Position numbers and translations under genes: made by a program
The notes under the pieces: model-generated
What the model was told of the DNA's origin: nothing
Databases searched by the model: none
Seen by the model: the letters and a program-made list of their open reading frames with translations, nothing else
Part shown: piece after piece, positions 13,134 through 26,410 of the stretch
Layout: every line of letters begins with the position of its first letter
Numbering within the stretch: position 1 is the first letter of the stretch
Assembly (NCBI RefSeq): GCF_023973825.1
Contig: NC_090126.1
Coordinates: 1-64,000 of the forward strand
From: Plasmodium brasilianum
Lineage: Eukaryota; Apicomplexa; Aconoidasida; Haemosporida; Plasmodiidae
Direction of reading: 5' to 3'
Length of the DNA: 64,000 nucleotides

Positions 13134-14102
13134 TTACCACTCATAGAACTCTTCCAAGAACTTAATTTTTTTATGTTTTATGACATTTTTATAATAATAA
13201 AAAATTCCCCGTATAAGTATAATACCCATTATTAAGATAGGTAAACAATAAATTAAAATAATAAATATCTTAAATCCTATGTAACTTTTCGCTTGACATG
13301 TATTTATCCATAAAGCAGGCAAAACATCCGCAGTAGGTACACTCTGTGGACTATTTGTTGAACCATACCCTGATAACTTGCATAATTCAAGTAATAAGCT
13401 ACCTGTAGTTTTAAATTTTCCTAGTGATAAATCTAATATAGGTAATATTAATATCAATAAGAACAATAATAAAAGTAAACGAAGTCCAAATTTGTATTTT
13501 TTACGCTTTAATTTGTTGTAATCCTTATCATTAATTAACATCATTTTTTCAAAAAAAGCATTATCATTTAGTCCATTCATTACTTTTTTTTCATAATGAG
13601 AATATGATCCATGAAGCATGGTACATTTATTTTTCATAAGTTTCTTAATCAATTGTTCCTTATATAATAAGCTTCTATATAATTTTTCTTTTTTTTCTTT
13701 GTCCCACTTTTCATTATCAGTTTTAAGTAATTTTTCGTTCTTTTTTTTTGTATTACATGGTATCTTTAATTCTAAGTCTCCAACATATGGATGAATATCC
13801 TCTATATAAATTCCTAATAATCGATAAATTCGTGTATCTAATTTTCTTCCAAACTCAGATTTTTCATCCAAAAATTTACCAAACCTTCTCTGAAAAAGAA
13901 AAAAAAAGATTTTTTATATAAATAAATAAATATTCGCATTTGAAGAAAATATATTAATAAAAATAAACAATAAAAATACGAATAATACAAATGCTTTCAA
14001 AAAGTTTTATCATACCATGTCACTATAAAAATGACATAAAACATTTAAAAATATAACTATAGAAATTTTTACACAAAATATAAATTTAATACTTTGTTCC
14101 AT
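13134..14102 (-). CDS. fam-l protein (two exons, intact)
   Basis: Exon 1 is 14102-14016 (29 codons from ATGGAACAAA, hydrophobic, ending HFYSDM) with a GTATGATAA donor. Exon 2 is 13889-13134 behind a TTTTTCAG acceptor, phase 0; total about 280 residues. After the junction comes GRKLDTRIYRLLGIY, the family's PEXEL-like segment. A Lys/Asn-rich middle contains a short EKKVMNGLNDNAFFEKM block in the place of the usual EKKIFKELD motif. The first membrane segment is near residues 163-184 (leucine-rich, ending LPILDLSLGKF) and the second near 236-262 (ending GIFYYYKNV), followed by a short charged tail. Two membrane spans with a loop between them are typical of fam-l. Role unknown; export to the host red cell is inferred. 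No lesions seen. Confidence 0.85.
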
Positions 14103-17100
14103 GCTATAGATATCTAATACTGTAATATATAAATAAAGAAAAAATTAACATTAAGTTATATACTTTCAACAATACATAAAAAACTCTTTTATTTTTTCTA
14201 ATATTATTTCTTAAAAAATTTACATATATAGCATATTTTACTACATAGATAAAAAAAAAAATACTTAAAAAAATAATTCTATAAATATTCATAATTAACA
14301 TTATTTATAAAAAATTAACTTTAAGTAAAATTACGCAATTCCAGTTCGTTCATATGTGTTCACAACTTATAGTTTAATTACATATTGGAATAATTAAACA
14401 AATTTGTTTTTATGTTTTTTCATTGCTTGTAGAGTTTTAATTTATTTACAATATACAATGTATAAAATATAGATATATGTGCTTGTTCTAGGTATTTCAA
14501 GTATAATTACTACTTTTACGTTTTCTTAATAATTATTCTAAATTTATAAATATTTTATTTCATATATGTTTTTTTTTATTAATAAAAAAGATGTTAGAAT
14601 TTGCAAAAATAAAGAAAATTATTAATAAATTAAAAAAATATATATTTTGTGAAAATTTTCAAGTTTTGCCAATTATAACACATGCTTGCTTTTATAGTGT
14701 AAAATATATTTTTAAGAAATCGAATTCCTAACTTAATGCATTTTTTTTGAGTAAAATATATATATTAAATTTAAATTGAAAGCTATGTTTTAATTTTGTA
14801 TTATAGTTTGAAAAAATTATATTTTTCATTTAAGAATAATTTACACCTTTAATTTAAATGAAAAATATTTGTATTCATACGCTAAATTAAAAAAATATTT
14901 TTTTATTAATTATATATATTTAGAAAAAAATATTGACATTGCGAAAAACAAAAAAGTTTTTGAAGGTAATGGTTGTATAGAAATATAGTAAAAAATTTCA
15001 TTAATTTAAAAATATGTCAGAAGAAATATATATACAAATGATATATAGAATATACTATGTACATAACTAATTAGAAATCATAACAATACATATATCTATT
15101 ACACATGATTTAGTAATTTTTATATTTATAATGTTAGAAGGAATCTATTATTTTCTATATAATCGTTTAAAATTATATAATGCCAGATAAATATTTTACA
15201 AGAACATGAATATAAATTGATATATATATATAAATAAAATTTTTTTTATTAAAATTAACATTATGATACTTTTATTGTCTAAACGTACATAAACATTCGG
15301 TTATAACATTTATAAAAATCCTTGTTTATTTTGTTCTATGTTATCACAAAATATGAACATCTCCCATTTTTTATATTAGCCTACGTTTCCTCATATAATG
15401 CTCTTTAAACCATTAAAAATTTTAATAATATTCTATGTATATATATTGTGAAATAAAATATAAATGCTAATTGTACTATAAAATAAAGTTCTTCTAAATA
15501 TTTACTATAAATAAATCCTTTCGGTTTTAGGAATATTTGTTGTTCCTATGTTTTTTTTCATTTTTTTTTTTTAAAGAATAAATCTGTATTCGTATAAATT
15601 ATTTATGTTATCTAAACTAAGAATTTATACACAAGTTCTTTAATTTACTGGAAAATATTTCATTATTTTCTTAGTAAGTACATATATATTACGCCTACTG
15701 TGTATATATTCGTATGAGTAAAGTTTACACGTTCTTTTTATTATGTCTTTTTTATATTTAACATATAATATTATTAATATTTAATAGATACATATAAGAG
15801 AAGATAAATATAATATAATATTAAATTACAACTTGCAAAATATTTTTTCATATTTATAATAATTATATATTTCAAAATTTATAAAAAATTATGTATTCAT
15901 TTAGGTTTTCATTTTTTATCAAATTTATTGTAATATTTATATGGTTTCTAGTGTTATTACCTTAAATAGATATATTCCTTCTTTTTTGTTATAAAGATAT
16001 ATTGTTTGAAACTTTCCTAATTTTTACATATTTAATAAAATTTACTTTCTTTCTATTTTACCTAAATTTACACATTTCAGTTAATAAATATTGTACTTTT
16101 ATCTATTCTAAAAAAATTGACTTAATATATATTATCATATGAGTATATGTGCTATACAAAATACAAATAGTTTTTATAAGAAATCGTAAAAGCTTAAAAA
16201 TTAACACGGTCTTAGTAAGTATATTATAGCTAAGTATAAAATTGTTAATAACATAAAATATATTAATAAACCTCATAAAATTAATGAATCTCAATGATAG
16301 TCAGCTTCAATAAATTACTAATACATAGGTCTAACTTCACCAATAGAACCTTATGTTTTTACTGCATATAAATGTATATCATTGCTTCCGAACATTATAT
16401 TAGCGTTTATTGTAATAATTTCCATAGATTTTTTGTCTAAAACTATAAATTACTCTACTCAAAAATGTGCATACTATACTACACATCATCTAATATATTA
16501 CTGTCGTAATATTGTATTTACAATTAATATTTTTTAATAATATTACATACTATTTGAACTTTTTCAGGGTATTAACAAAAAAAAAAAAATTATACGTATT
16601 TTAGTACATACATAGGAATACAGTCATCAATCAAAAAATCCTGGTTCAAAAAATGATCACTTTATTCAGGTGACTATATGTTTTATATAAAGTATAGTAC
16701 TGTAAAAAATTCTTTTGTCACAATGCTCTATAATGATAGTTTATGTGAATATAAAAGAAGCTCTAGAATAATATAATTGTAGCGTAATGTTAAAAATACA
16801 AACAAAAAAGATAATAATATTTTTCTTTAATAATAATATTAGAAAAGTAAAAGTATACAAGTGAGAGTAAAACTAGAAGAACAATAAAAACTACGTAATT
16901 ACAAATTTAACAAGGTGGAAAAAATTATCAAATTAAGATACAAATATATTATCCAATTTTATAATTCATATAGTTATGAAATATAAAAAAGCAATAATTT
17001 TAATTGGATTTCTGTTTTCCATGTTAAGACACATAATGAATGCTATTAGAATAAACAGAATTTCTTATAAACAGTAAATATATATAATATTCATAAACGG

Positions 17101-20085
17101 ATATCTAAGAAAAAAGATAAATTAATGATTAAATAATGGTAACGTATACAATAGATTAAATGTATAAACAGAATTATCAATAAGGTAAATAAAAATTCGT
17201 AATATCATGAATAACTTATCCTTCAAAATATAATTAAACATAAATAACAACATATATCCTCTCACAAATAAATAATTAGAACGCATTAAATTATGGAACA
17301 TAATATTTGAAATGTCAATTCTATAACCTCAGCATTCTAAATTAAACAAAATACATATAAACAAAAATGTGTTACTCATTAGTTTTAAACAATATTAATT
17401 AAAATCAAATAATAATATTATATACTGTGATGATGTGAATAAATCTAGTTTATTTCGTTATTATTAGAAGTACATAAAAAAGAAATTCCATGTATTGTAC
17501 ATTGTAAATCTATATATATATAAATAAAAGAATATACAATATATTACATTATTTATACCATAATATAAATTTTTATATTATAGTTTTCATTTATATTGCA
17601 GTTTAAAACTATTTTCATTATTAAAATACACGGACAGTTATAAAATATACTATAAAATAATATAAAATATAATTTTAAATTCGCATACAATTTTTATAAT
17701 AATTTATATTCTAGTGACTGCATAATATACTCATATAAATTAAAAAAAAAAAAAAGTTCTAATATATTATTTAAAGTCAATAAAGTATTTTATAAAGTAC
17801 TACATTTATTTCTATATTCATCAATATGTTTTGCTAAGTGTATATATATTTCAATTTAATAAGCGTTTTTGATTTAAAAAGATTATATATTCAAAATATC
17901 TATTTCAAAAATAATTATTATTTTTTAATTATATAAATAAAATAATCATAGTAATAAAAAGAAATATTCAATAATTTTTATGAATATTTGTTAATTTTTT
18001 ATTATTTTAAATTATATGTCATGAATAAACTTCAGAAACATACAATAATTTTGATTATTTAATAAAACACAATAATAAAAAATACATCAACAAAAAAAAA
18101 ATTTGTTTCTAAATTTATAAAAGAGTAAAAGGGAAAAAAATATTATATATGTATATTTTAAAACAATTACCAATCTATTCTTCCTATATGCTTTCAGGTA
18201 TTTGAGAAAATTATATTTCCTTTTTTTTTTCTACATAATTTTCCACTATTACATGTTAAATATGTACTATGTTTTATATATATATAATTTATTCAAATAC
18301 AAAATATGAACATATAATATTTTAAAAATTTAAAAATTATATTTAAAACATTTCAACGTATATTGTTATTAATTAAAATAGATTTAAGCATAATGCGATC
18401 ATATTGAAAGAATTAAAAAAAAAAGTATGCATAAAATAAAAAATTTGTATAAATCCAAAATTAAAAATTAAATATATATAAACAAAATTAATTTTTTATA
18501 TAAATTTTGATTTATTAAACATAACTCTAATAAATTAAACAATTATTTGAACTAATTACAAAATATTATTATCATTTAATATATATATTTTTTTAATTTT
18601 CTAACCATTCTACATCTTCATAAAATATTTCCTACTAATGAATTAAAATTAGAAATAATATATATACATTATAACACAACAACATATATTGTAACAAATA
18701 ATTTTGAATTGTCTTGTAATTCTATTTAAATACTTAAATCACAAAAAGAATTATAGAATAATACATAAGCTATTTTATTTTGCATATTAAATAAATATTT
18801 AACTGCTGTGATAAAATAATATTTGCATTCAGTTTTCAAATTCAGTAGAAACCAAAATATTAATTAAAAATTTTTAATCTATTTATTCTAACATACGTAT
18901 TAATAATTATCGAAATATAATTATTATACTTCAATACCTTTTTATTATTTAATGTAATATATTATTCTATTTTCATGTAATTATAATATTACTGTTTTTT
19001 AGCATAAGATTTTAATTTTTATTATTTTTTAAGTATATACTATAATTTTTTTGTCATAAGTATATCTAATAATTTTTAATATTTAAAACAAGTTGTCAAA
19101 CTTATTTTCATTAATTTGCCTAAATTTATATTCTATTAGTTAAAAAATTATCCATAATAAATCATCTATATCCCAGTGTTGTAATAGAAGTAAAATGAGA
19201 ACATATATATGTATATTAAATTATACTATTTTAATATTATGAAATGGCAAAACATATATTATAAATAATTAATTTTCAGGTAATATATATATATATATAT
19301 ATAATATTAAGTATTATGGAAACCTTTTAGTTGATTGTACTTTAATGTATCTTATAAAATATTTAATACAATTTATTTATTATTAATTATTGTCTTTCTA
19401 CATGATAACATAAATATAAAAAGGTATTAACAAAATTATTATATCACTATAATGGTTAATGTGAAAAATAAAAAGAAAAATAACGCAATAAAAAAAAAGC
19501 ATACTATTAGTAAAATTAATGATTAGGTATATAGATTATTTTTTTTATTAAAAAAAGAATAAAAAGTGTTATTTACCTTAATGCATACAATAATATTTAT
19601 ATATCCTGTATTAAAAAACCAAAATAAAGGATACTAAATACGCATTAACAATAATTGTACATCGTAAATTTTATATTACTCATTAATGTTACATATATGT
19701 AATTTTTTACTGTTAGTTATTTGCATTTTACATTATAAGGAGAATATAAATTTTATATGCAGATATATATCTAACTGTAATATAACGTTCAAATATTATT
19801 AATATATATCGGACGTTATATTATATTTATTTAATGTAATAGAGCATAACAAACAAATAAAATATGAATATATTCAACCATTTTATAATTCAAATATAAA
19901 TTCTTAAATAAATGGTAATTTTATAATTTCTTTTTATTGATGTATATTAATTTAAAATTTTCATGCTAATAAATAAAAACATATATATTTTTATTTTGCT
20001 TTCATATTTTTATTTTGCTTTCATATTTTTATTTTTCTTTCATATTTTTATTTACAATTCAATAAGGCATTAATATATATTCACA
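14103..20085. other. longest intergenic region, about 6 kb
   Basis: No gene supported. The left end is the 5' flank of the fam-l gene at 13134-14102; a degraded match to the shared upstream core (TTCATATGTGTTCAC) is at 14349-14363. The minus-strand frames at 14104-14301 and 16103-16294 are low-complexity I/F/Y/N runs with no export motif, intron context or family likeness. The right end leads into the STP1 gene and includes a 19-base tandem repeat at 19988-20052. Confidence 0.5.
19988..20052. repeat. 19-base tandem repeat upstream of STP1
   Basis: Three copies of a 19-base unit containing CTTTCATATTTTTATTTT, with the CTTTCATAT core at 19999, 20018 and 20037. The array ends about 33 bases before the STP1 start codon at 20086, so it lies in the 5' UTR or core promoter. 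Its purpose is unknown. Confidence 0.8.
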
Positions 20086-22647
20086 ATGGAAAAATGTTTA
20101 CCTACGGTAATATTCATTGTTTTTTAATATATAAAAATTTACTTGTAAATTGTCGTTACCATAATATAAGTGATAAGAAAACAAAAATGAATATATGTTG
20201 TTAAATAATTCTTAATAAATCCCTTGAATTTAGTATTCTAGGGTCTATGGCTACACTTATTTCAGGTACCAATGGGAACCACTTTTTATAAAAGTTGTAC
20301 TTCATATTAAGGACTATATTAAGGACATTAGTTCTAAGAACGATAAAGAAGCACTAAGGAATAATTGTCTATATTTGGCTAAATATCTCATAGACCATAG
20401 TACTCCACCTCCTTATTATATAACACAAAAAGAATTATGGAAAAATGTACTATACGAATGGTTAAGTCCTGATTATAAAAAGTTAGATGAACTAGGAGGA
20501 TGTCCTTTGATTATGGATAAAAAACATTTAGAGATTTTAGAATTAAAATATGACATAGATGATTTTTGTAAAAAAAGAAATAGTTACCTAAATGATTTAA
20601 AACAGTTAAATCAAAAAACTAGTTATGATAGCACTTATTCACAGAAATGCAACGAATATAATATATGGATTGAAAATAGAGATATGTATTTTAGGACAAA
20701 AAAAAAACCTATTGAATCGTGTTACAAAATAAACGAAAAACAACAAGGTAAAAGAAATATATGCAATATAATGGATCCTAACACTTTTAATAAACAGTCT
20801 GTATGCAGATCCTTTCATTTAGTAACATCTGAAAAAAGTCCATCTAAAAAAGAAAGTAAAGATTCACTACTAGGTGAAAATACACATAATAGTGAATTTA
20901 CAAGTCAAGTTCAAAGCAAAAAAGCTATACAAGAAACTGAAACTCAACCTAATTCTCAAATTCAATCTCAACTGCAAACTAATCCCGAAAAAATATCGCA
21001 AAATGAACCTCACATTCAACCTCAAACAACATTAACACCTGAATATACACCAAAGGAAAATGAATTTGGTTATAATGGTGCACAATTTACGCAAGTTGAA
21101 GTATTACAAGACTCTAAATGTTTAGTTCCTTCAGATTCAGAATGTTCTCCTGAATCTGTAGTATCTACAAAATCTGATATCTCGCGAGAAACCCAAGATT
21201 TTCAAATTGTATCTCCTTCATCTGGTAAAACAAATAATGATACACAATTTCCTATTGTTATTATACCATCTAAAATTCCACGTAACTCTCATACTAATTG
21301 ATTTTCTATTTTTAAAGTAAATACATTAAATATACATTTAAATTACAATTACAGGTCAAGTAAAAAATCAATATGTTATAAAAATATCAACAATTTTAAC
21401 AAGTCTTGTAATAATTATTGTATTTTCCCTGTTTACTAAAGTAAACTAAATGTAGAAGTTTAAAAATATTAAAAACAGACTATTACTGTAATAAATTTTC
21501 TTATAATTTTCTTTTTACTTTATTCTAGTACAATTTAATAGGAAGATCTAAAAAAAAAAGAACAAGAAGACAAGCGAAATTTCTGAAAATACTAACATCT
21601 TCATATTCTTGCGCAAAAAACGAATTTGTAAAACATGATAAGATGGAATATCCATTATATAATGATGAAGAGATCACAAAAAAAATAAAAATACTTCAAC
21701 ATAACAAGAATAATAATATAAACGCATCAAAGCAAAACAAACATAGATACAAAACTATCATAGAAGTACATATGCAAATACTCGAAGAATACAGAAATGA
21801 AGAATGCGAGTACATAAAAGGAGAATTTTTAGAAATATGCTTAGAATTGTTAACAAAAGGGGAACACAATACATACCCTTATTTGGCTAATGACGAACTC
21901 ATAATGGGAAATACAAAAAGTATTAATCAAAAAGAAAAACAAAAAATATTATGGAATAAATGGATAGAAAAACATCAAAATCTTGCTGACAAATTGAAAA
22001 AGGAACATTGGTTTAATAATTTAAAAAATGATTGGAAAAGAGAACTAGATAACTTAAAAAAAAGAGAAGAATTAAAAAATGATCCTGATGAAATTCAAAA
22101 TATTTCATTTTCACAAAGAGAAAAAGATATATGGAGACAGTGGATATTGGAAAATTGTATAATTATTAAGCAATATATTAAACAGCACTTATTTAACTAT
22201 TTGACTGATGAACTCCAGATTATACGAGATGAACATGATAATGAAAAAATTAAAGATTCTTTGCTATTAATTAATATAGGAGAATTATCGAACAAAGAAG
22301 ACTGCCAAGAATTATATAAATATATAAAAAAAAAATTATTAACAAAACTGTGTATCCTCGTTCTTATGTCAGTATTAGAAGAATGCAAAAAAGAGCAGGA
22401 CATTGAAAATAATGAATCACATTTGGATAATTACATAATTGAATTTAAGGAAAAAGAAAATTTAGATAGTAAAAAAGAATTTATAGAAAACTTAAGTGAC
22501 TTTAACCGAAATTTTTTGGGAAATATGGAAAATCCTGATTATACAACAAACGATAGCTTTAGGAAAGAAATAGAAAATTGGATAATAGAAGATAATACAA
22601 ATAAAAATTCTATGGAAAAGGAGAATACTGCAGACAAATACTACTGA
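20086..22647 (+). CDS. STP1 protein (four exons, apparently intact)
   Basis: STP1 is a subtelomeric variant surface family related to SURFINs. Exons: 20086-20106 (MEKCLPT), 20234-21281, 21355-21440 and 21529-22647; about 757 residues. All junctions are GT-AG and phase-consistent, including a split codon between exons 2 and 3. Exon 2 encodes a Cys-containing N-terminal domain (YFRYQWEPLF, then CPLIMDKKHLEIL and CNIMDPNTF) followed by a Gln/Ser/Thr/Pro-rich linker. Exon 3 is a membrane segment (VKNQYVIKISTILTS then LVIIIVFSLF). Exon 4 starts with a basic stop-transfer stretch (GRSKKKRTRRQ) and continues as a Trp-containing cytoplasmic domain with WNKWIEKHQ, WFNNLKNDWKREL and IWRQWILEN, ending near ENWIIEDN. 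Exon 2 would run on to a stop at 21299 if the donor at 21282 were not used; an alternative donor at 21226 gives the same phase. Surface display is known for related families, inferred here. Confidence 0.85.
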
Positions 22648-25600
22648 ATTATGTAAAAATACATTTTAAAAATTTATAATATACATTCTTAATATATAAG
22701 TATAATAATTCTACGTAAGCATGTAGCCTATATGAATCTTATTTCATAAATTTTATGAAGTACTACGGAAGCAATGAAAAGAATAATTTGAAAAAATATA
22801 TAATAAAAGTAAGAAAAGAAAAATAAAATATGAAAATTGAATTGAATATGTATAAAATATATTTCAATTATATATACTATTTTTTATTTCTTTAAGAGTA
22901 TTAAACAGAACTTTATATTAATACTTGATTCAATATAAGTAGCAAGATATATATACATATATAAAAAACAAAAAAATTATTGTGATGTATTCAAAAAATA
23001 CTAAACTTGTAGGAAAAAATTAATATATCAAAAAATAAAAAAAAGCAAAAACATTAATATTGCAATACTTTTTTTTAATTTATATATCAGAATTACTTAT
23101 AATTTTAGAATTCTATGTTATTTCATTATTTCTATATATATGGTTATTTCCATATTTAGAATGATGCTTATTTGTATCTTTCAAAAAATTCCTATCAATT
23201 AATCGTTTAAGGATTTAATTAATATAAAAAAAAATTTAATAAAAAAAACAGAAATACGTTAAAACACATATTTTTTTAATTATATATATATTCTCACAAA
23301 GAAAAAATCATATTTAAATGTACTGTCCCTTTATAAAGAATTCAATTTTTTTATACAACAAATAGTGTAACTTAAATGAAAAAACTTTATACATATTTAT
23401 AGATATTTATGATATTCAAGTATCATTTTTGATTGTATAACTTTTATAATTATAAATTTAAAAAATCATTGAACTAATTAAAATGCCTAAAACATGATAA
23501 TAATGAAATTATTCTGAATACATAGTTTTTTATATTAACTTGTAATTTATATTCGCTTTTAAAAAAAATGTAAACAATTAAATAAAAAATATTCTTATAT
23601 TTTTTTTTACTTTAATATCTACATTATTATTTATTAATATTTTTATAAAATAAAGGATATAAAAGTTAAATATAAAAATGTATAAATTAAACAGTACTAA
23701 ATGAATTTCAGCGCTTTTCTAAAACCAGAAGGATATAAAAGAAAATATAAATATTTTATAGTAAATTTAGTAAATATGATATATTTTTACATTATAAAAA
23801 GTATTTGTTAATTTTGACTTTTATCTTTATATTTTTTTTTGATTTTTTGTAATTACGCAATAATATTTTTCTTTTTTCTACTTAGCTAATAAGATTAATG
23901 GTTATTATTTTTTAAATCATCTCTCTATATATTAATATTTATAAAAATAACTAATACTAGATTTATCTGTGAAAATATAAAATCCATTTTATATATGTAA
24001 CAATTTTTAACTGCTATCATATACCAAAAAAATAGGCAGATTACAAATTATTATTTACTGTTTTATATTATGTAAATCCCATAATAATATCAATTTATTT
24101 ATGAATTTTACAATATCATTAATACATAAATAATATTAATAAATAAAATGGCAAAAAATATATTAATCCGAATTAATTATAATTATTACCATAGGTTAAT
24201 ACAATGCTGAATGAAATATATATACGTCATTGTATCGTAATAACCTTATAATACATAAAACAAATATATTATTACATATTAATAACATATTATTAGGAAA
24301 ATAATTATTTTTAGATAATTATATTAGCATTGTCTTTGTTCCAACAATTTTGAATAAATTCAATAGAGTTTATATTTTTTCTTTTTGTTTTACCAGAAGT
24401 AAATATATAATTCTTTTAAAGTATATACTTTTAATTTATATGAGATTCATTCCATTAGATATTTTTATACATTATCATAAAATATAAATATTACATGCAT
24501 AATTTATTCATACAAATTATACATTACCACAATAATAAATATTTATGTTTTCTTTTATATTTTATTTTTTATATATGATATGGTAATTAATAACTTTTTT
24601 AATATAACTTTAGTCTATTAAATCTATAGTGATTATACTAGAATTATATTGAATATTAAAGATAATAATAGAATATTGGCAAACATAAACCTACAAATGT
24701 AGTTATTAATTAATATTAATCTCATAACAGCACAACAGTAATTCTTTGGAATTTATTAGGCATTTTGACAACAGAACTACTTTATTAAACGAAACTCATA
24801 TATGAGAATAGAAAAAAGATATATTATTGTTATAAATATAAAAATAAAATAACATAGGATATCTTACGTAAAATAAATTTAAAAAATATTTATTTTAACA
24901 ATTATAATAATAACCTTTCTATATTAATTGCTACTTTGTTCATAAAGTAAAAGAGAAATCATTCTACGTATATACTAATAACAAAAACAATTTTTGTTTT
25001 TATGTAATTTTATATTTTTTTTAAATATATTTAATTATATGTTAAATATATTAGTACAATTAAAATATAATAATATACGATTTATATATTTTACTAAATG
25101 TATGATCTTAAGATATTTTACAATAATATGATATATAAAAAAAAAAAAAAATAATTTATTATTATTCTCTGAGATCTTTTAAATATACGTTTATATATAG
25201 TACAACATATAAGACACATAATAAAGATAAATAAAATAGCAGTGAAATAAGTGAAATTGAAAAATTTTATGATATTTCTTTTATCAATTATTTTACTATA
25301 TTGGGTAGGTAGAACAAAAGCCATAAATTTATTTTTTAATTGGGCTTGTCATATTTTGTCTGTAAATATAAATTTTAGTTAATATATTAATTTATATTTT
25401 TTATTAGTCACATGTATAAATAAAATTCACTAATATATTTTACTAAAAGCTTTAGGTATAAAATTTTTTTTTTTTTTTATTTAATTTATAATTTTAATTA
25501 ATCTACCTTGTAATAATATGTAATTTTTGTTTATATAATTGTTATATTTGAAATATAATCATATATATCATACTAAATCAAATGTTATAAAGATTAAACT

Positions 25601-26410
25601 GAAACTTTAGCTTCTTGTGTAATAGTATGAAAAAAAATAAGAGATTGCTTTAAATAATATGATAATGTTTATCTCTAGAATAATATATTCATACTTAAAA
25701 TATTATTTTTAAGCGAGATATTTTTAATTTAACGAAATAGTACTTATTTTAATGTATTATAAACCTATTTAACTTGAATTTATTTTTCATTTATGAAAAA
25801 TTATAATTTCACTAAAAATCACGAAATTGTGATTCCTAAAGAGCTTATATATTATTATAACATATTTTTAATATTAACTGAAATAATTTGAAACGTGCCA
25901 TTCTAACACTAAAATAAAAATAAAAGGGAAAATTCTATACCTATAAAATAAATAATATTTATCTATTTATAGTATTTTAAAAGGTAAAAAAAGATTTTTA
26001 ATTAGATACTCGAATATAATTGGCAATTTATATAAGAGTACTCTAAAGTTAATTTATTTTTTTCTATAGCATATAAGTACATTTATATATTTTTCACACG
26101 AATAAAAATTAAAGAAAAGAATATTCATTACTATAATTGTATTCTAGATATAATAAAGAAATTACGTTTTTCAAATTATAATGTTTACAATTAAAGCTTT
26201 TATATTGTACTATACAAACTATACATCCTTATATTAATTTTAACCAAAAATTAAAGTGGTGATTTTATTAAGAATTTTTTTTTTAAATTCTATATATGAC
26301 AAAAAGGAATGCATCTCATTTAAACATAAAGCGTAACATTTTTTTACTTAGATAAATATCAATATGACGTTAATTTAACTTTTGCTGTTTCATTCACTTA
26401 TACTTGTACA
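22648..26410. other. intergenic region between STP1 and PIR pseudogene
   Basis: No gene I can name. AT-rich with poly-A, poly-T and TA runs. A minus-strand open stretch at 25324-25118 encodes one plausible membrane segment and is listed as a finding, not as a gene. The last hundred bases lead into the PIR pseudogene start at 26411. Confidence 0.5.

Noticed and set aside
14104..14301. Minus-strand open frame next to the fam-l start
   Set aside because: Low-complexity Ile/Phe/Tyr/Asn sequence in the 5' flank, no export motif and no family likeness.
16103..16294. Minus-strand open frame
   Set aside because: Low-complexity, isolated, no splice partner; expected by chance in such AT-rich DNA.
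16560..16700. Possible further PIR trace (GGTGACTATATG resembling sequence near 38658)
   Set aside because: Only about a dozen bases in common and no PIR tail or membrane exon in any frame nearby.
22197..22403. Minus-strand open frame inside STP1 exon 4
   Set aside because: Shadow of the STP1 coding strand.
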